This document shows positions 32,389 to 41,344 of a stretch of DNA of 41,710 nt, piece by piece (position 1 is the first letter of the stretch; every line of letters begins with the position of its first letter). A program made the translations under genes and the position numbers. Source of the DNA: Eubacterium coprostanoligenes (GTDB lineage Bacteria > Bacillota > Clostridia > Oscillospirales > Acutalibacteraceae); assembly GCF_900167205.1 (NCBI RefSeq), contig NZ_FUWW01000017.1:1-41710 (forward strand). Direction: 5' to 3'. Below the pieces are notes generated by a model. That model made no database searches. It was not told the DNA's origin and saw only the letters and a program-made list of their open reading frames with translations.

Positions 32389-33630
32389 ATGACAGTTTTT
32401 GAACAGGGCAAAAATGCAAAGCAAACGCTTACCTTTATGTCGCAGGTCACAACCGAGCAAAAAAACAACGCTCTCGGTATTATTGCCGATATGCTTGAGG
32501 AAAATATAGAAAAGATTGTTTCTGCCAATGCAGTTGATATTGAAAACGGCAGAAAAAACGGACTTGGTGACGGACTTATTGACCGCCTTATGCTCAATGC
32601 CGACAGAATTAAGGCTATGGCAGACGGCGCCCGTCAGGTGGCTTCTTTGCCCGACCCATGTGGCAGATTGCTTTCCGAATACAAGAAGGATAACGGACTT
32701 GATATTAAAAAAATTACCGTGCCGTTGGGTGTTATCGGAATAATCTTTGAAGCTCGTCCGAATGTCACAGTTGATGCGGCGGCTCTGTGTCTTAAAAGCG
32801 GAAATGCCGTAATTCTTCGAGGTGGCAAGGAGGCGATTAATTCAAACACAGCTCTTGCCGATATTATGCGAGAGGCACTTGCAAAGGCAGGCTTTCCGCA
32901 GGATGTTATTCAGCTTGTCGGCGACACTTCAAGGCAGTCGGCAACTGATATGATGAATATGAACGAATACCTTGATTGCCTTATTCCGAGAGGCGGTAAA
33001 GGTCTTATCAAGGCTGTTGTTGAAAACTCAACAGTGCCTGTAATCGAAACCGGTTCGGGCAATTGCCATATTTATGTTGACGAAAGTGCAGATATTAATA
33101 TGGCTGCAAATATTATATTTAATGCAAAAACACAGAGAATATCTGTGTGCAATGCTTGCGAAAGTCTTGTTATCAACAGCAAGATTATTAACAAGGCTTT
33201 GCCTATTATTGCAAAAAAGCTCAAGGAAAAGGATGTTGAAATCCGTGGTGACGAGCGTGCTCAAAAGGCTTGCGAACTTGTTGCACCTGCAACCGATGAG
33301 GATTTTGCAACCGAATACCTTGATTATATAATCAGCGTAAAAACTGTTGATACTATTGATGAGGCAATTGCTCACATCAATGCAAATTCAACGGGTCACA
33401 GCGAAGCTATTATTACCGAAAACAAGGAAAATGCCGAAAAGTTTTTGAAGTGCATTGATTCTTCTTCCGTTTATGTAAATGCTTCAACAAGATTTACTGA
33501 CGGCGGAGAATTTGGCCTTGGTGCGGAAATCGGCATTTCAACTCAAAAGCTTCATGCAAGAGGTCCTATGGGACTTGAACAACTTACATCAACAAAATAT
33601 TTGATTTACGGAGACGGACAAGTCAGATAA
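32389..33630 (+). CDS. proA: Gamma-glutamyl phosphate reductase
   Basis: A 413-residue aldehyde-dehydrogenase-fold enzyme that reduces glutamyl 5-phosphate to glutamate semialdehyde with NADPH. Landmarks: LGVIGIIFEARPNVTVDAA, LKSGNAVILRGGKEA, the catalytic-Cys region QRISVCNACESLV and the C-terminal FGLGAEIGISTQKLHARGPMGLEQLTS. The ribosome binding site GGAGGAG lies about 9 bases upstream of the start. It is the second gene of the operon, and its stop overlaps the next start by one base. Confidence 0.97.
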   Translation: MTVFEQGKNAKQTLTFMSQVTTEQKNNALGIIADMLEENIEKIVSANAVDIENGRKNGLGDGLIDRLMLNADRIKAMADGARQVASLPDPCGRLLSEYKKDNGLDIKKITVPLGVIGIIFEARPNVTVDAAALCLKSGNAVILRGGKEAINSNTALADIMREALAKAGFPQDVIQLVGDTSRQSATDMMNMNEYLDCLIPRGGKGLIKAVVENSTVPVIETGSGNCHIYVDESADINMAANIIFNAKTQRISVCNACESLVINSKIINKALPIIAKKLKEKDVEIRGDERAQKACELVAPATDEDFATEYLDYIISVKTVDTIDEAIAHINANSTGHSEAIITENKENAEKFLKCIDSSSVYVNASTRFTDGGEFGLGAEIGISTQKLHARGPMGLEQLTSTKYLIYGDGQVR

Positions 33631-34901
33631 TGAAAAGAAAAGATAACGAATATTCATACATTCAACCACAGGTTGATAACAAAAGAAAAAAGAAAAAGAG
33701 GAAAAAGAAAAAAGGCGGTTTCGGCAAGGTATTGCTTGTGATTATTGCTTTGCTTGTGATTTTGATTGCAGGCGGACTTGTTTCCGTTAAGTATATTTTC
33801 ACCGATTTTTATTTCAGTGAGGTTTTGCCAAACAAGGAAGTTGCGGATTTTGTTGATGAAAACATCATCGGAAGAACAACTACAACCATAACCCAACCTC
33901 GTGAAACAACCACCGAGCCGACCACTTTGTCGCAGGTGTCCTATCTTGACCACTCTGATTTTGAATTTGAGGCAAGCAAAAAGGGCGGAATGATCGGCAA
34001 TCTTTTGAACGGTGGCAAGGTCGAAAAAGACAACGGAATTGTCTATCACATTGTTGACGGCAGAGGTATTTACAAGTTCTTGCCCGATAGTGAAAGTTAC
34101 GCCTGTGTTTATAAATCAAGTGACACACTTTCATCGTTTAACATCAGAGGCGACTACTTCTATTTTGTTAATGAAAGCGATAATTCGCTTTACAAAATAA
34201 CTATGACCGGCAAAAATCTTGCCAAGGTTGCCGAAAATGTAAAACTTGCGTATATCTACGACACAACAGCTTACTGCCTTTCGACAAACAACGAGGTTGT
34301 GGCTGTCAACACACAGGATTTCACATACAAAGTGCTTTATTCAGGCTATGGCGATAAGGTTAATTTGATTGGCATTTCGCTTGACAGAGTGTTCTTTACA
34401 AGCGAGGATATGTCGGGAAATGTGGCTTATTTCTGCGTGCTTTCAACAGGCGGGGAAGAAGAACGCTTCAGACCTGACAGCAAAAACGGCGAGATTGCTT
34501 CTATGATTATGGAAAGCGGTTTTATGTATTATTATGAAAAACAGCCGGACGGCAAGTACAACATCATTCGTCAAAAGTACGGCTCACAAAAAAAGGTCAC
34601 TTTGGTTGAGGGCGTCAGCCTTTGTAAGCCTGTTGTTGTTGACCAAAACAGAATGTTTTATGCCGACCTTGACGGCGACAAGTTCAAGATGTTTGAGCTT
34701 AATATGAACAGCGAAGCAACAAAAATGATGCTTTATTCAGGCAATGTCACAGCAGGTGATGATGTGTTTATTCAGCACGGCGGTGAATATGATTTTATTA
34801 TAGGTGAGCGTTCAAACGGCGACAAGATTTATCGTGCGTCATCGAATCTCACGGGTTCGTCAAATGTTATGACCTTTGGCAACGGCAAATGGAGTTACTA
34901 A
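33630..34901 (+). CDS. Membrane-anchored protein with DUF5050-like beta-propeller-type repeats
   Basis: A 423-residue protein. The N-terminus is extremely basic (RKKKKRKKKKGG, residues 19-30), followed by one membrane helix (about 33-54), a Thr-rich linker (TTTTITQPRETTTEPTT) and an extracytoplasmic domain of about 320 residues. That domain repeats a short pattern of the type YFYFVNESDNSLYKITMTG and RVFFTSEDMSGNVAYF, as in DUF5050 proteins, which have propeller-like folds. Its start overlaps the proA stop by one base (TAATG), so translation is coupled. The flippase follows by 18 bases. An envelope role is likely and has no obvious relation to proline synthesis. Confidence 0.75.
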   Translation: MKRKDNEYSYIQPQVDNKRKKKKRKKKKGGFGKVLLVIIALLVILIAGGLVSVKYIFTDFYFSEVLPNKEVADFVDENIIGRTTTTITQPRETTTEPTTLSQVSYLDHSDFEFEASKKGGMIGNLLNGGKVEKDNGIVYHIVDGRGIYKFLPDSESYACVYKSSDTLSSFNIRGDYFYFVNESDNSLYKITMTGKNLAKVAENVKLAYIYDTTAYCLSTNNEVVAVNTQDFTYKVLYSGYGDKVNLIGISLDRVFFTSEDMSGNVAYFCVLSTGGEEERFRPDSKNGEIASMIMESGFMYYYEKQPDGKYNIIRQKYGSQKKVTLVEGVSLCKPVVVDQNRMFYADLDGDKFKMFELNMNSEATKMMLYSGNVTAGDDVFIQHGGEYDFIIGERSNGDKIYRASSNLTGSSNVMTFGNGKWSY

Positions 34902-34919
34902 TTTAAGAGGTAAAGATTT

Positions 34920-36344
34920 TTGGATAAATATAAAAAATTAGCCACAAATACAATAATATTTGCAATCGGTACATTTTCTTCAAAGATTTTGTCCTTTTTG
35001 CTTATGCCTTATGTCACAGGCAAACTTATGCCGGAGGATTATTCGACTGCCGATTTGATTCAGCAAACCGCAAATGTCCTCATTCCGATAGTGTTTTTGC
35101 AAATAAACAGTGCGGCACTTCGCTTTGCTCTTGACAAGAACGAAAACAAAAGCGATGTTTTCACCATCGGTGTGCGAACAACGCTTAAAGGCTTTTTGGC
35201 ATTTTTGATTTTTTACTATCCTGTGACCTTGATAAAAATCAACGATATGGCACTCGGCGATTATGCTCCCTTACTGTATCTTTTCGTGTTGGTTTCGGGT
35301 ATGCGCCAGCTTTGCCAGCAGTTTGTACGAGGCTGCGGACAGGTTAGGATTTTTGCAATTGACGGTATTATTGCAACCGCAACAACCCTGCTCTTTAATC
35401 TTTTGTTCCTCGGTCCGCTTAATATGGGTGTTACCGGCTATGTACTTGCTATCATTGCATCCGATTTTATGTCGGTTGTGTTCCTCTTTGTTGCAACAAA
35501 ATTGTGGAACGACCTTCATTTCCATAAGGTGAATAAGAAAACAAAGATTGATATGCTCAAGTATTCTGTTCCGCTTATGCCAACAATTATTTTGTGGTGG
35601 ATAATCAATGTGTCGGACAGATATATGGTAACAGGCTTTATCGGTTCTGCCGAAAACGGACTTTATACAGCTGCTTCAAAGATTCCGAACTTTGTTGTTA
35701 TGTTCTCGTCAATTTTCATTGATGCGTGGCAGTTGTCTGCTGTTGATGAATACGACAGTGAGGATAAGGCAGACTTCTTCACAAAGGTGTTTCGTGTTTA
35801 TTCTGGCGGTATCTTTGCCGTTTCGTCAGCACTCATCTTGGGATGTCAGCTTATAACAAAAATTTTGGTTAAACCTAATTATTATGATTCTTGGCAGTTT
35901 GTTCCTATTCTGATTATTGCAACAACACTTTCGTGCCTTGTAAACTTCCTTGCATCCGTTTATATGGCAGAGAAAAAGTCGGTTATGGCTATGGTTACCG
36001 CTATGTCGGGAGCATTGACAAATATTGTGCTCAATTTGATTTTGATTCCGAATGTTGGTGCAATCGGTGCTGCAATAGCAACTGTTGTTGCATTTGCCGT
36101 TGTGTTCATTTTCAGAGGGGCAAATACAAAAAAATATATCGCAATCAATTTCAACACACCGCTTCTTATTGCCGAGGTTGCAATCCTTGCAGTTCAGTGC
36201 ATTGTTATGATAAAGCTAAAGTCGGGGGCAATGATGTACGGCATCGAATCGGCTCTTGTTTTGGCTATGCTTTTGGTAAATATCAAGCCTATAAAAGAAC
36301 TTGCAAACAAGATTTTTGGCAGATTTTTAAAGAAAAGTAAGTGA
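34920..36344 (+). CDS. Oligosaccharide flippase family protein (Wzx/MATE-like)
   Basis: A 474-residue integral membrane protein with about 14 helices. It begins MDKYKKLATNTIIFAIGTFSSKILSFLLMPYVTG, the classic start of polysaccharide biosynthesis (RfbX/Wzx) flippases. Other MOP-superfamily features are AENGLYTAASKIPNFV and the polar residues in early helices. It would move lipid-linked sugars across the membrane. It starts at a TTG (34920) with AAGAGG 9 bases upstream. It is the last gene of the proB-proA-DUF5050 operon and ends at the hairpin at 36353. No polysaccharide glycosyltransferase genes lie next to it. Confidence 0.88.
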   Translation: MDKYKKLATNTIIFAIGTFSSKILSFLLMPYVTGKLMPEDYSTADLIQQTANVLIPIVFLQINSAALRFALDKNENKSDVFTIGVRTTLKGFLAFLIFYYPVTLIKINDMALGDYAPLLYLFVLVSGMRQLCQQFVRGCGQVRIFAIDGIIATATTLLFNLLFLGPLNMGVTGYVLAIIASDFMSVVFLFVATKLWNDLHFHKVNKKTKIDMLKYSVPLMPTIILWWIINVSDRYMVTGFIGSAENGLYTAASKIPNFVVMFSSIFIDAWQLSAVDEYDSEDKADFFTKVFRVYSGGIFAVSSALILGCQLITKILVKPNYYDSWQFVPILIIATTLSCLVNFLASVYMAEKKSVMAMVTAMSGALTNIVLNLILIPNVGAIGAAIATVVAFAVVFIFRGANTKKYIAINFNTPLLIAEVAILAVQCIVMIKLKSGAMMYGIESALVLAMLLVNIKPIKELANKIFGRFLKKSK

Positions 36345-36352
36345 TTTTTGCA

Positions 36353-36384
36353 AAAAGACTTCTTATTTATACAAGAGGTCTTTT
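36353..36384 (+). terminator. Terminator of the proBA-flippase operon
   Basis: AAAAGACTTCTT (36353-36364) pairs with AAGAGGTCTTTT (36373-36384), 12 bp with one wobble, followed by GTGTTTTTG. Confidence 0.8.
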
Positions 36385-36422
36385 GTGTTTTTGTGTAAAA
36401 TGTATATATTTGGCTGTGACTA

Positions 36423-36451
36423 TTGAAAAACTTGCATTTTTAGTGTACAAT
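36423..36451 (+). promoter_or_regulatory. Promoter of glgP
   Basis: TTGAAA (36423-36428), a 17-base spacer and TACAAT (36446-36451), 56 bases before the start codon. Confidence 0.65.
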
Positions 36452-36506
36452 ATACAAAAAATAAGAAATAACATATCATTTTTAAATAAATTTTTGGAGG
36501 AATTGT

Positions 36507-39116
36507 ATGAAAACGACTATTTCTACAACACAAGCAAAGAAGCTTATAACCGATAAGCTTTCTCATTTCTTCGGTGTAGCACCTGATGTTGCTACTGACG
36601 AGCAGTTTTATAAGGCTGTTGCTATGATAGTCCGTGATGAACTTTCAAAGAAAAACAGTGATTTCAGACATACAGCAAAAGGACAGGACTCAAAAGAAAT
36701 CTATTATCTTTGTATGGAATTCTTGATGGGTCGTTCACTCAAGAACAATCTTTATAATCTCGGACTTACCGAAACATTTGACAAGGCCCTTTCATCAATG
36801 GGCGTAAAGCTCGATAATCTCTATGAACAAGAGCCTGATGCAGGACTTGGCAACGGCGGTTTGGGTCGTCTTGCTGCCTGCTATCTTGACGGGCTTGCAA
36901 CAACAGGCTTTCAGTCAATGGGTTATTCACTCCGCTATGAAGCAGGTATTTTCAAGCAGAAGTTGATTGACGGCTGGCAGACAGAACTCCCTGATTTCTG
37001 GCTTCCGGGCGGTGAAGTTTGGCTTGTTCCTCGTGAGGAGCGTTCATGCAAAGTTGCATTTGAGGGCTATATCGAGGATAGCTGGGACGGTGATTTCCAC
37101 CATGTAAATCATAAAGACGCCAATGTTGTTGAGGCTATTCCGTACGATATGTATGTTTCGGGCAAAGGCGAGGGTGTTTCTCGACTTCGTTTGTGGGCAG
37201 CCAAGAAGCCTGAACTTGATATGACTCTTTTCAACGAGGGTTCATATATGAAGGCTATGGAGCAATCTGCTATGGCAGAGGCTATCACAAAGGTTCTTTA
37301 TCCTGCCGATAATTCACCTGAAGGCAAGTCACTCCGTCTTCGTCAGCAGTACTTCCTTGTTTCTGCTTCGATTCAGGATATTATTCAGCGTCACCTCACA
37401 AAGTACGGCACTCTTGATAATCTTCCTGACAAGGTTGCAATTCATATTAATGATACTCACCCGACAATGGCTATTCCTGAACTTATGAGAATTATGCTTG
37501 ACGAATGCGGATATAGCTGGGATGATGCGTGGTCAATCGTAACTCGCACAGTTGCATACACAAACCACACTGTTATGAAAGAAGCACTTGAATGTTGGAG
37601 CGAAGAACTCTATTCTCGTCTTCTTCCTCGTATTTATCAAATTACCAAGGAAATTGACAACCGCTTCCGTGCATATGTTTGGTCGGCAACCTATGATGCA
37701 GACAGAGTTGAGCGTATGGCAGTTGTTTCAAACGGCGTTGTTCGTATGGCTAACCTTTGCGTTATCGGTTCACATAGCGTAAACGGTGTTTCCGCACTTC
37801 ATTCGGAAATTCTTAAGGAAACCGTATTCAACGATTTTTATAATCTTACTCCGGCAAAATTCTGTAATGTAACAAACGGTATTGCATTCCGCCGTTGGAT
37901 TTGCCAGGCAAACCCTGCTTTGACCGATTATATCACTTCTCTTATCGGTGACGGATTTATCACAAAGAGTGATGAACTCGAAAAGCTCCGTCAGTTCAAG
38001 GACGACAAAAAAGTTCTTGCAAAACTTGATGAAATCAAGCACGAAAACAAGGTTCGCTTTGCAAAGATTATCAAAAAGCGTAACGGTGTTGATATTAACC
38101 CTGATTCCATTTTTGATGTTCAGGTTAAGCGACTTCACGAATATAAAAGACAGCAACTCAATATTCTCAACATTATTTCTGAATATCAGATGCTCAAGGA
38201 AAATCCAAATGCGGATTATTATCCAAAGACATATATCTTTGCTTCAAAGGCCGCTCCGGGCTACTTTATGGCAAAGAAACTTATTCAGCTTATTGACGCA
38301 CTTTCAAATGTTATCAACAATGACCCTGATGTAAACGACAAACTCAAGGTTGTGTTCCTTGAAGATTACAATGTTTCTCTTGCAGAGGTGCTTATGCCGG
38401 CTGCCGACATCAGTGAGCAGATTTCTCTTGCAGGCACAGAGGCATCGGGCACAGGTAATATGAAACTTATGCTCAACGGTGCTATAACTCTCGGCACTCT
38501 TGACGGCGCAAATGTAGAAATTCACGATGCTGTCGGTGAGGATAATATTTACATCTTCGGTATGAAAACTCCGGAGGTTGAACAGCTCAAAAAGGCTGGA
38601 TACTTCCCACAGAGCTATATTCAAAACAACGAAGCACTTGCAAAGGCTATGGCATTTTTGCAAAACGGTGTAAACGGCAAGAAGTTTGATGAGGTTTACT
38701 ATTCACTTGTAAATACCGACCCATATATGGCACTTGCAGATTTCACCGATTATCAGCGTGCTCAAAGAGAAATTTCAAAGGCTTATGCCGACAGAGAAAA
38801 GTTTGTCAAAATGTCTTTGATGAACATTTCGGGTGCAGGCATATTCTCTGCCGACCGTTCCATTATGGATTATGCAAACAACATTTGGCACACAAAGCCT
38901 GTTCAGTTTGCAAAGGAAACTCCAAAGGCAGCCAAAAAGTCAAAGCCTATGGCTCCAAAGAGCGAAATCAAGGCAGAGCCTGAAAAGGAAGAAAAAAAAG
39001 AAGCAAAGGTAGAACCGAAAAAGGTGGAAAAGAAAGCAGAGAAAAAGGTTGCTCCAAAGAAAGAAGCACCAAAAGCCCCTGCAAAGAAGCCGGCTTCAAA
39101 ATCAAAGAAAAAATAA
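36507..39116 (+). CDS. glgP: Glycogen/maltodextrin phosphorylase with a Lys/Ala/Pro/Glu-rich C-terminal tail
   Basis: An 869-residue GT35 enzyme that releases glucose 1-phosphate from alpha-1,4-glucans. Motifs: EPDAGLGNGGLGRLAACYLD near residue 110, HINDTHPTMAIPELMR, the phosphate-site KRLHEYKRQQLN, and EASGTGNMKLMLNGA with the PLP-binding Lys653. The catalytic part ends near residue 800, the usual length. It is followed by about 67 residues (803-869) of low-complexity sequence rich in Lys, Ala, Pro and Glu (KKAEKKVAPKKEAPKAPAKK and the like). Such tails are not part of the standard family. The start has GGAGG 6 bases upstream. The gene stands alone after its own promoter; the repeat copy 2 starts 7 bases after its stop. 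It probably works with the GH13 enzyme downstream. Confidence 0.95.
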   Translation: MKTTISTTQAKKLITDKLSHFFGVAPDVATDEQFYKAVAMIVRDELSKKNSDFRHTAKGQDSKEIYYLCMEFLMGRSLKNNLYNLGLTETFDKALSSMGVKLDNLYEQEPDAGLGNGGLGRLAACYLDGLATTGFQSMGYSLRYEAGIFKQKLIDGWQTELPDFWLPGGEVWLVPREERSCKVAFEGYIEDSWDGDFHHVNHKDANVVEAIPYDMYVSGKGEGVSRLRLWAAKKPELDMTLFNEGSYMKAMEQSAMAEAITKVLYPADNSPEGKSLRLRQQYFLVSASIQDIIQRHLTKYGTLDNLPDKVAIHINDTHPTMAIPELMRIMLDECGYSWDDAWSIVTRTVAYTNHTVMKEALECWSEELYSRLLPRIYQITKEIDNRFRAYVWSATYDADRVERMAVVSNGVVRMANLCVIGSHSVNGVSALHSEILKETVFNDFYNLTPAKFCNVTNGIAFRRWICQANPALTDYITSLIGDGFITKSDELEKLRQFKDDKKVLAKLDEIKHENKVRFAKIIKKRNGVDINPDSIFDVQVKRLHEYKRQQLNILNIISEYQMLKENPNADYYPKTYIFASKAAPGYFMAKKLIQLIDALSNVINNDPDVNDKLKVVFLEDYNVSLAEVLMPAADISEQISLAGTEASGTGNMKLMLNGAITLGTLDGANVEIHDAVGEDNIYIFGMKTPEVEQLKKAGYFPQSYIQNNEALAKAMAFLQNGVNGKKFDEVYYSLVNTDPYMALADFTDYQRAQREISKAYADREKFVKMSLMNISGAGIFSADRSIMDYANNIWHTKPVQFAKETPKAAKKSKPMAPKSEIKAEPEKEEKKEAKVEPKKVEKKAEKKVAPKKEAPKAPAKKPASKSKKK

Positions 39117-39123
39117 TTTTGAA

Positions 39124-39444
39124 AACTCCCCTTATACGTAGGCTGTTGAGAAAGTTTCTGAATTTCGTTTTCTTGCGAAGGAAGATGTACGATGGTACCT
39201 CGACTGAGCAAAAAATGAAAAACGCCAAAAGTGCCGCAAATTCGATGTTTGCGGTACTTTTACAATCCCTCCGTCAACACTTTGCGTTACCACCGTCTCA
39301 CCTGCCGGTTCGGTCGGTGCTTCTGCATTAAAATGCAGAGGTCTCCACAGGAGACCCGCACCCTTTACACAAAGAAGGCGTTAGATGGTTAGATTATTGC
39401 TTTGGCGTGTTTCAGATACTTTATCGGCAGCCTAAAGGGGAGTT
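39124..39444 (+). repeat. MITE-like repeat, copy 2 (321 bp including outer arms)
   Basis: The core runs from TAGGCTGTTGAGAAAG (39139-39154) to CTTTATCGGCAGCCTA (39419-39434), again imperfect inverted ends. It is flanked by a further exact inverted pair, AACTCCCCTT (39124-39133) and AAGGGGAGTT (39435-39444), which is not shared with other copies. The interior has the central hairpin (39227-39261), CTGCAT/ATGCAG and GGTCTCC/GGAGACC hairpins (about 39322-39355) and a CGTCAACACT block shared with copy 3. No real coding sequence is seen; frames through it are repeat-derived. It fills the space between glgP and the GH13 gene (39117-39469). Confidence 0.85.
39227..39261. terminator. Central hairpin of repeat copy 2
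   Basis: AAAAGTGCCGCAAA (39227-39240) pairs with TTTGCGGTACTTTT (39248-39261), 14 bp with one G-U wobble. It is probably the effective terminator for glgP. Confidence 0.7.
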
Positions 39445-39469
39445 GTCGTGTGAATAGATAATATATAAT

Positions 39470-41344
39470 ATGGTATTTAATTCTCGCAGTAAAGAATATA
39501 AAGATAAAATCCGTGCCATCGCAACCGATGAGCCTGTAAAGCTTCGTATAATTGTGCCTCGCTCAATGAAATGCAGCGGGGCTACTCTTTGTGTTCACAA
39601 GGAAAACGAAAACAATGTCTACAACTCTATGTTCTGGGCAGGTATGTGCGGTGATGACAAGGAGTATTGGGAACTTCATTTTGTTGCCGACACCCCCGGT
39701 CTTTATTGGTATCATTTTGAACTTGACACCCCATGGGGCAAAAGTTTCGTGCGAAATGTCGGTCACGGTCACGGGGAGTTCTCGCCTGATGGGGCAGACT
39801 TTCAGCAGACGGTCTATGACAAGGATTTTGCCACTCCCGACTGGCTCAAGGGTGGCATAATTTATCAGATTTTTCCTGACCGTTTTTATAATTCCGGCAA
39901 GAAAAAAACAGGATACAGAAAAAGTCGTGTTCTTCGCAAATGGGGCGAAGAGCCTTTTTGGCGAGAAGAACAGATGAACGGCATTTGGAACAATGATTAT
40001 TTCGGCGGTGACCTTTTGGGTGTTGAGGAAAAACTTCCTTACTTAAAGGATTTGGGCGTAACTTGTATTTATCTCAATCCGATTTTTGAGGCAAATTCCA
40101 ACCATAGATACGACACAGCCGATTATGAAAAAATCGACCCGCTTTTGGGCACCGAAAAGGACTTGAAAAATCTCTGCAAGGTTGCAAAAAATGAGTACGG
40201 CATTTCGATTATTCTTGACGGTGTGTTCAGTCACACAGGTTGTGACAGCAAGTACTTTAATTTGTACAATAATTACAACAGCATCGGTGCGTACAACAGC
40301 CAAAACAGTCCGTATTATTCGTGGTATAAATTTATCAATTATCCCGATGAATACGATTCGTGGTGGGGCATTAAACTTCTGCCTGAAGTCAGAGAAGAGG
40401 ACGAAAGCTATCGTGAATATATCTGTGGCAAAGACGGAATTTTGCGTAAATGGCTCAAATGCGGCATAGCCGGTTGGCGTCTTGATGTTGCGGATGAACT
40501 TCCAGATGTGTTCCTTGATGATTTGCGCAAGGCGGTCAAGGAGGAAAACAGCGACGCCGTTATTATCGGTGAGGTTTGGGAAGACGCAACCACAAAGTTT
40601 GCCTATGGTCAGCGTCGCCGTTATCTCCTCGGAGAACAGCTCGACAGCGTTATGAACTATCCGTTTGCAAATGCGGTTTTGGATTTTGTGAAATACCCAA
40701 ATGCCCATGAATTTTTTGACCGTGTGATGACGGTTGTTGAAAACTATCCGCCGCAGGTTACAAATGTTTTGATGAATCATATCGGCACTCACGATACGGA
40801 GCGTGCAATCAGTCGACTTGCGGGTGACAGTTGTGAGGGCTATGGCAGACATTGGCAGTATGAACACAACAAACTTTCCGAATATGAATATTTGCGTGGA
40901 CTTTCGCTGATGAAAATCGCATCGCTTATTCAGTATACATTGCCGGGTGTGCCGTCACTTTATTATGGTGATGAAATCGGTATGGAAGGTCGCAAAGACC
41001 CGTTCAACCGTGCTTGTATGAATTGGGAAGAACCGAACAACGAACTTCTCCGTTGGTATAAGCGACTCGGAGAAATCCGAATTGGTTGCAAGGTGCTTGC
41101 AAAAGGCGAGTTTGTGCCGTTATATAGCGAACACAAAACTATTGCATATCTCCGCACGGACGAAAACAGCGAACTTTTGGTGGCTGTCAATCTCGATGAC
41201 ACCGATGTTGATATTTTCGTCGGTGAGCAGTGGGATAATTCGTATTGCTTTTTTGACGAGTCGGCAACAGACGGATATATCCACCTCGAACCTATGCGAT
41301 ATACTTTGTTAACCAGAGTAATAGAATTTTCAGACTGTCGATAA
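39470..41344 (+). CDS. GH13 alpha-glucan hydrolase (neopullulanase/cyclomaltodextrinase-like)
   Basis: A 624-residue alpha-amylase-family enzyme with an N-terminal beta domain (about 1-120, CBM34-like), a GH13 barrel and a C-terminal beta domain. The barrel starts GGIIYQIFPDRF. Catalytic residues are Asp339 in GWRLDVADE, Glu368 in IIGEVWED and Asp442 in GTHDTER. No signal peptide is seen, so it acts in the cytosol on maltodextrins or cyclic glucans, complementing the phosphorylase upstream. No good ribosome binding site precedes the ATG at 39470; AGGGGAG lies about 25 bases upstream, inside the end of repeat copy 2. The final codons (SDCR and stop) lie in the end of repeat copy 3, so the natural C-terminus has probably been replaced or slightly altered by its insertion. 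Confidence 0.93.
   Translation: MVFNSRSKEYKDKIRAIATDEPVKLRIIVPRSMKCSGATLCVHKENENNVYNSMFWAGMCGDDKEYWELHFVADTPGLYWYHFELDTPWGKSFVRNVGHGHGEFSPDGADFQQTVYDKDFATPDWLKGGIIYQIFPDRFYNSGKKKTGYRKSRVLRKWGEEPFWREEQMNGIWNNDYFGGDLLGVEEKLPYLKDLGVTCIYLNPIFEANSNHRYDTADYEKIDPLLGTEKDLKNLCKVAKNEYGISIILDGVFSHTGCDSKYFNLYNNYNSIGAYNSQNSPYYSWYKFINYPDEYDSWWGIKLLPEVREEDESYREYICGKDGILRKWLKCGIAGWRLDVADELPDVFLDDLRKAVKEENSDAVIIGEVWEDATTKFAYGQRRRYLLGEQLDSVMNYPFANAVLDFVKYPNAHEFFDRVMTVVENYPPQVTNVLMNHIGTHDTERAISRLAGDSCEGYGRHWQYEHNKLSEYEYLRGLSLMKIASLIQYTLPGVPSLYYGDEIGMEGRKDPFNRACMNWEEPNNELLRWYKRLGEIRIGCKVLAKGEFVPLYSEHKTIAYLRTDENSELLVAVNLDDTDVDIFVGEQWDNSYCFFDESATDGYIHLEPMRYTLLTRVIEFSDCR

Noticed and set aside
33690-33720. A/G-rich simple sequence near the start of the DUF5050-like gene
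   Set aside because: It encodes the Lys/Arg stretch before the membrane helix in frame; no separate repeat or regulatory element is needed.
36341-36556. Small open frame before glgP
   Set aside because: It covers the operon terminator and the glgP promoter and overlaps the glgP start; no ribosome binding site.
39119-39331. Short frame in repeat copy 2 whose peptide resembles one in copy 3 (41396-41617)
   Set aside because: The similarity (NFVFLRRKMY, TSTEQK) simply reflects the shared repeat DNA. Copy 1 is interrupted here, no ribosome binding site is present, and the conserved feature is RNA/DNA structure rather than codons.
40043-40867. Long open frame (274 codons) on the minus strand
   Set aside because: Antisense to the catalytic core of the GH13 gene; composition is that of a shadow frame.
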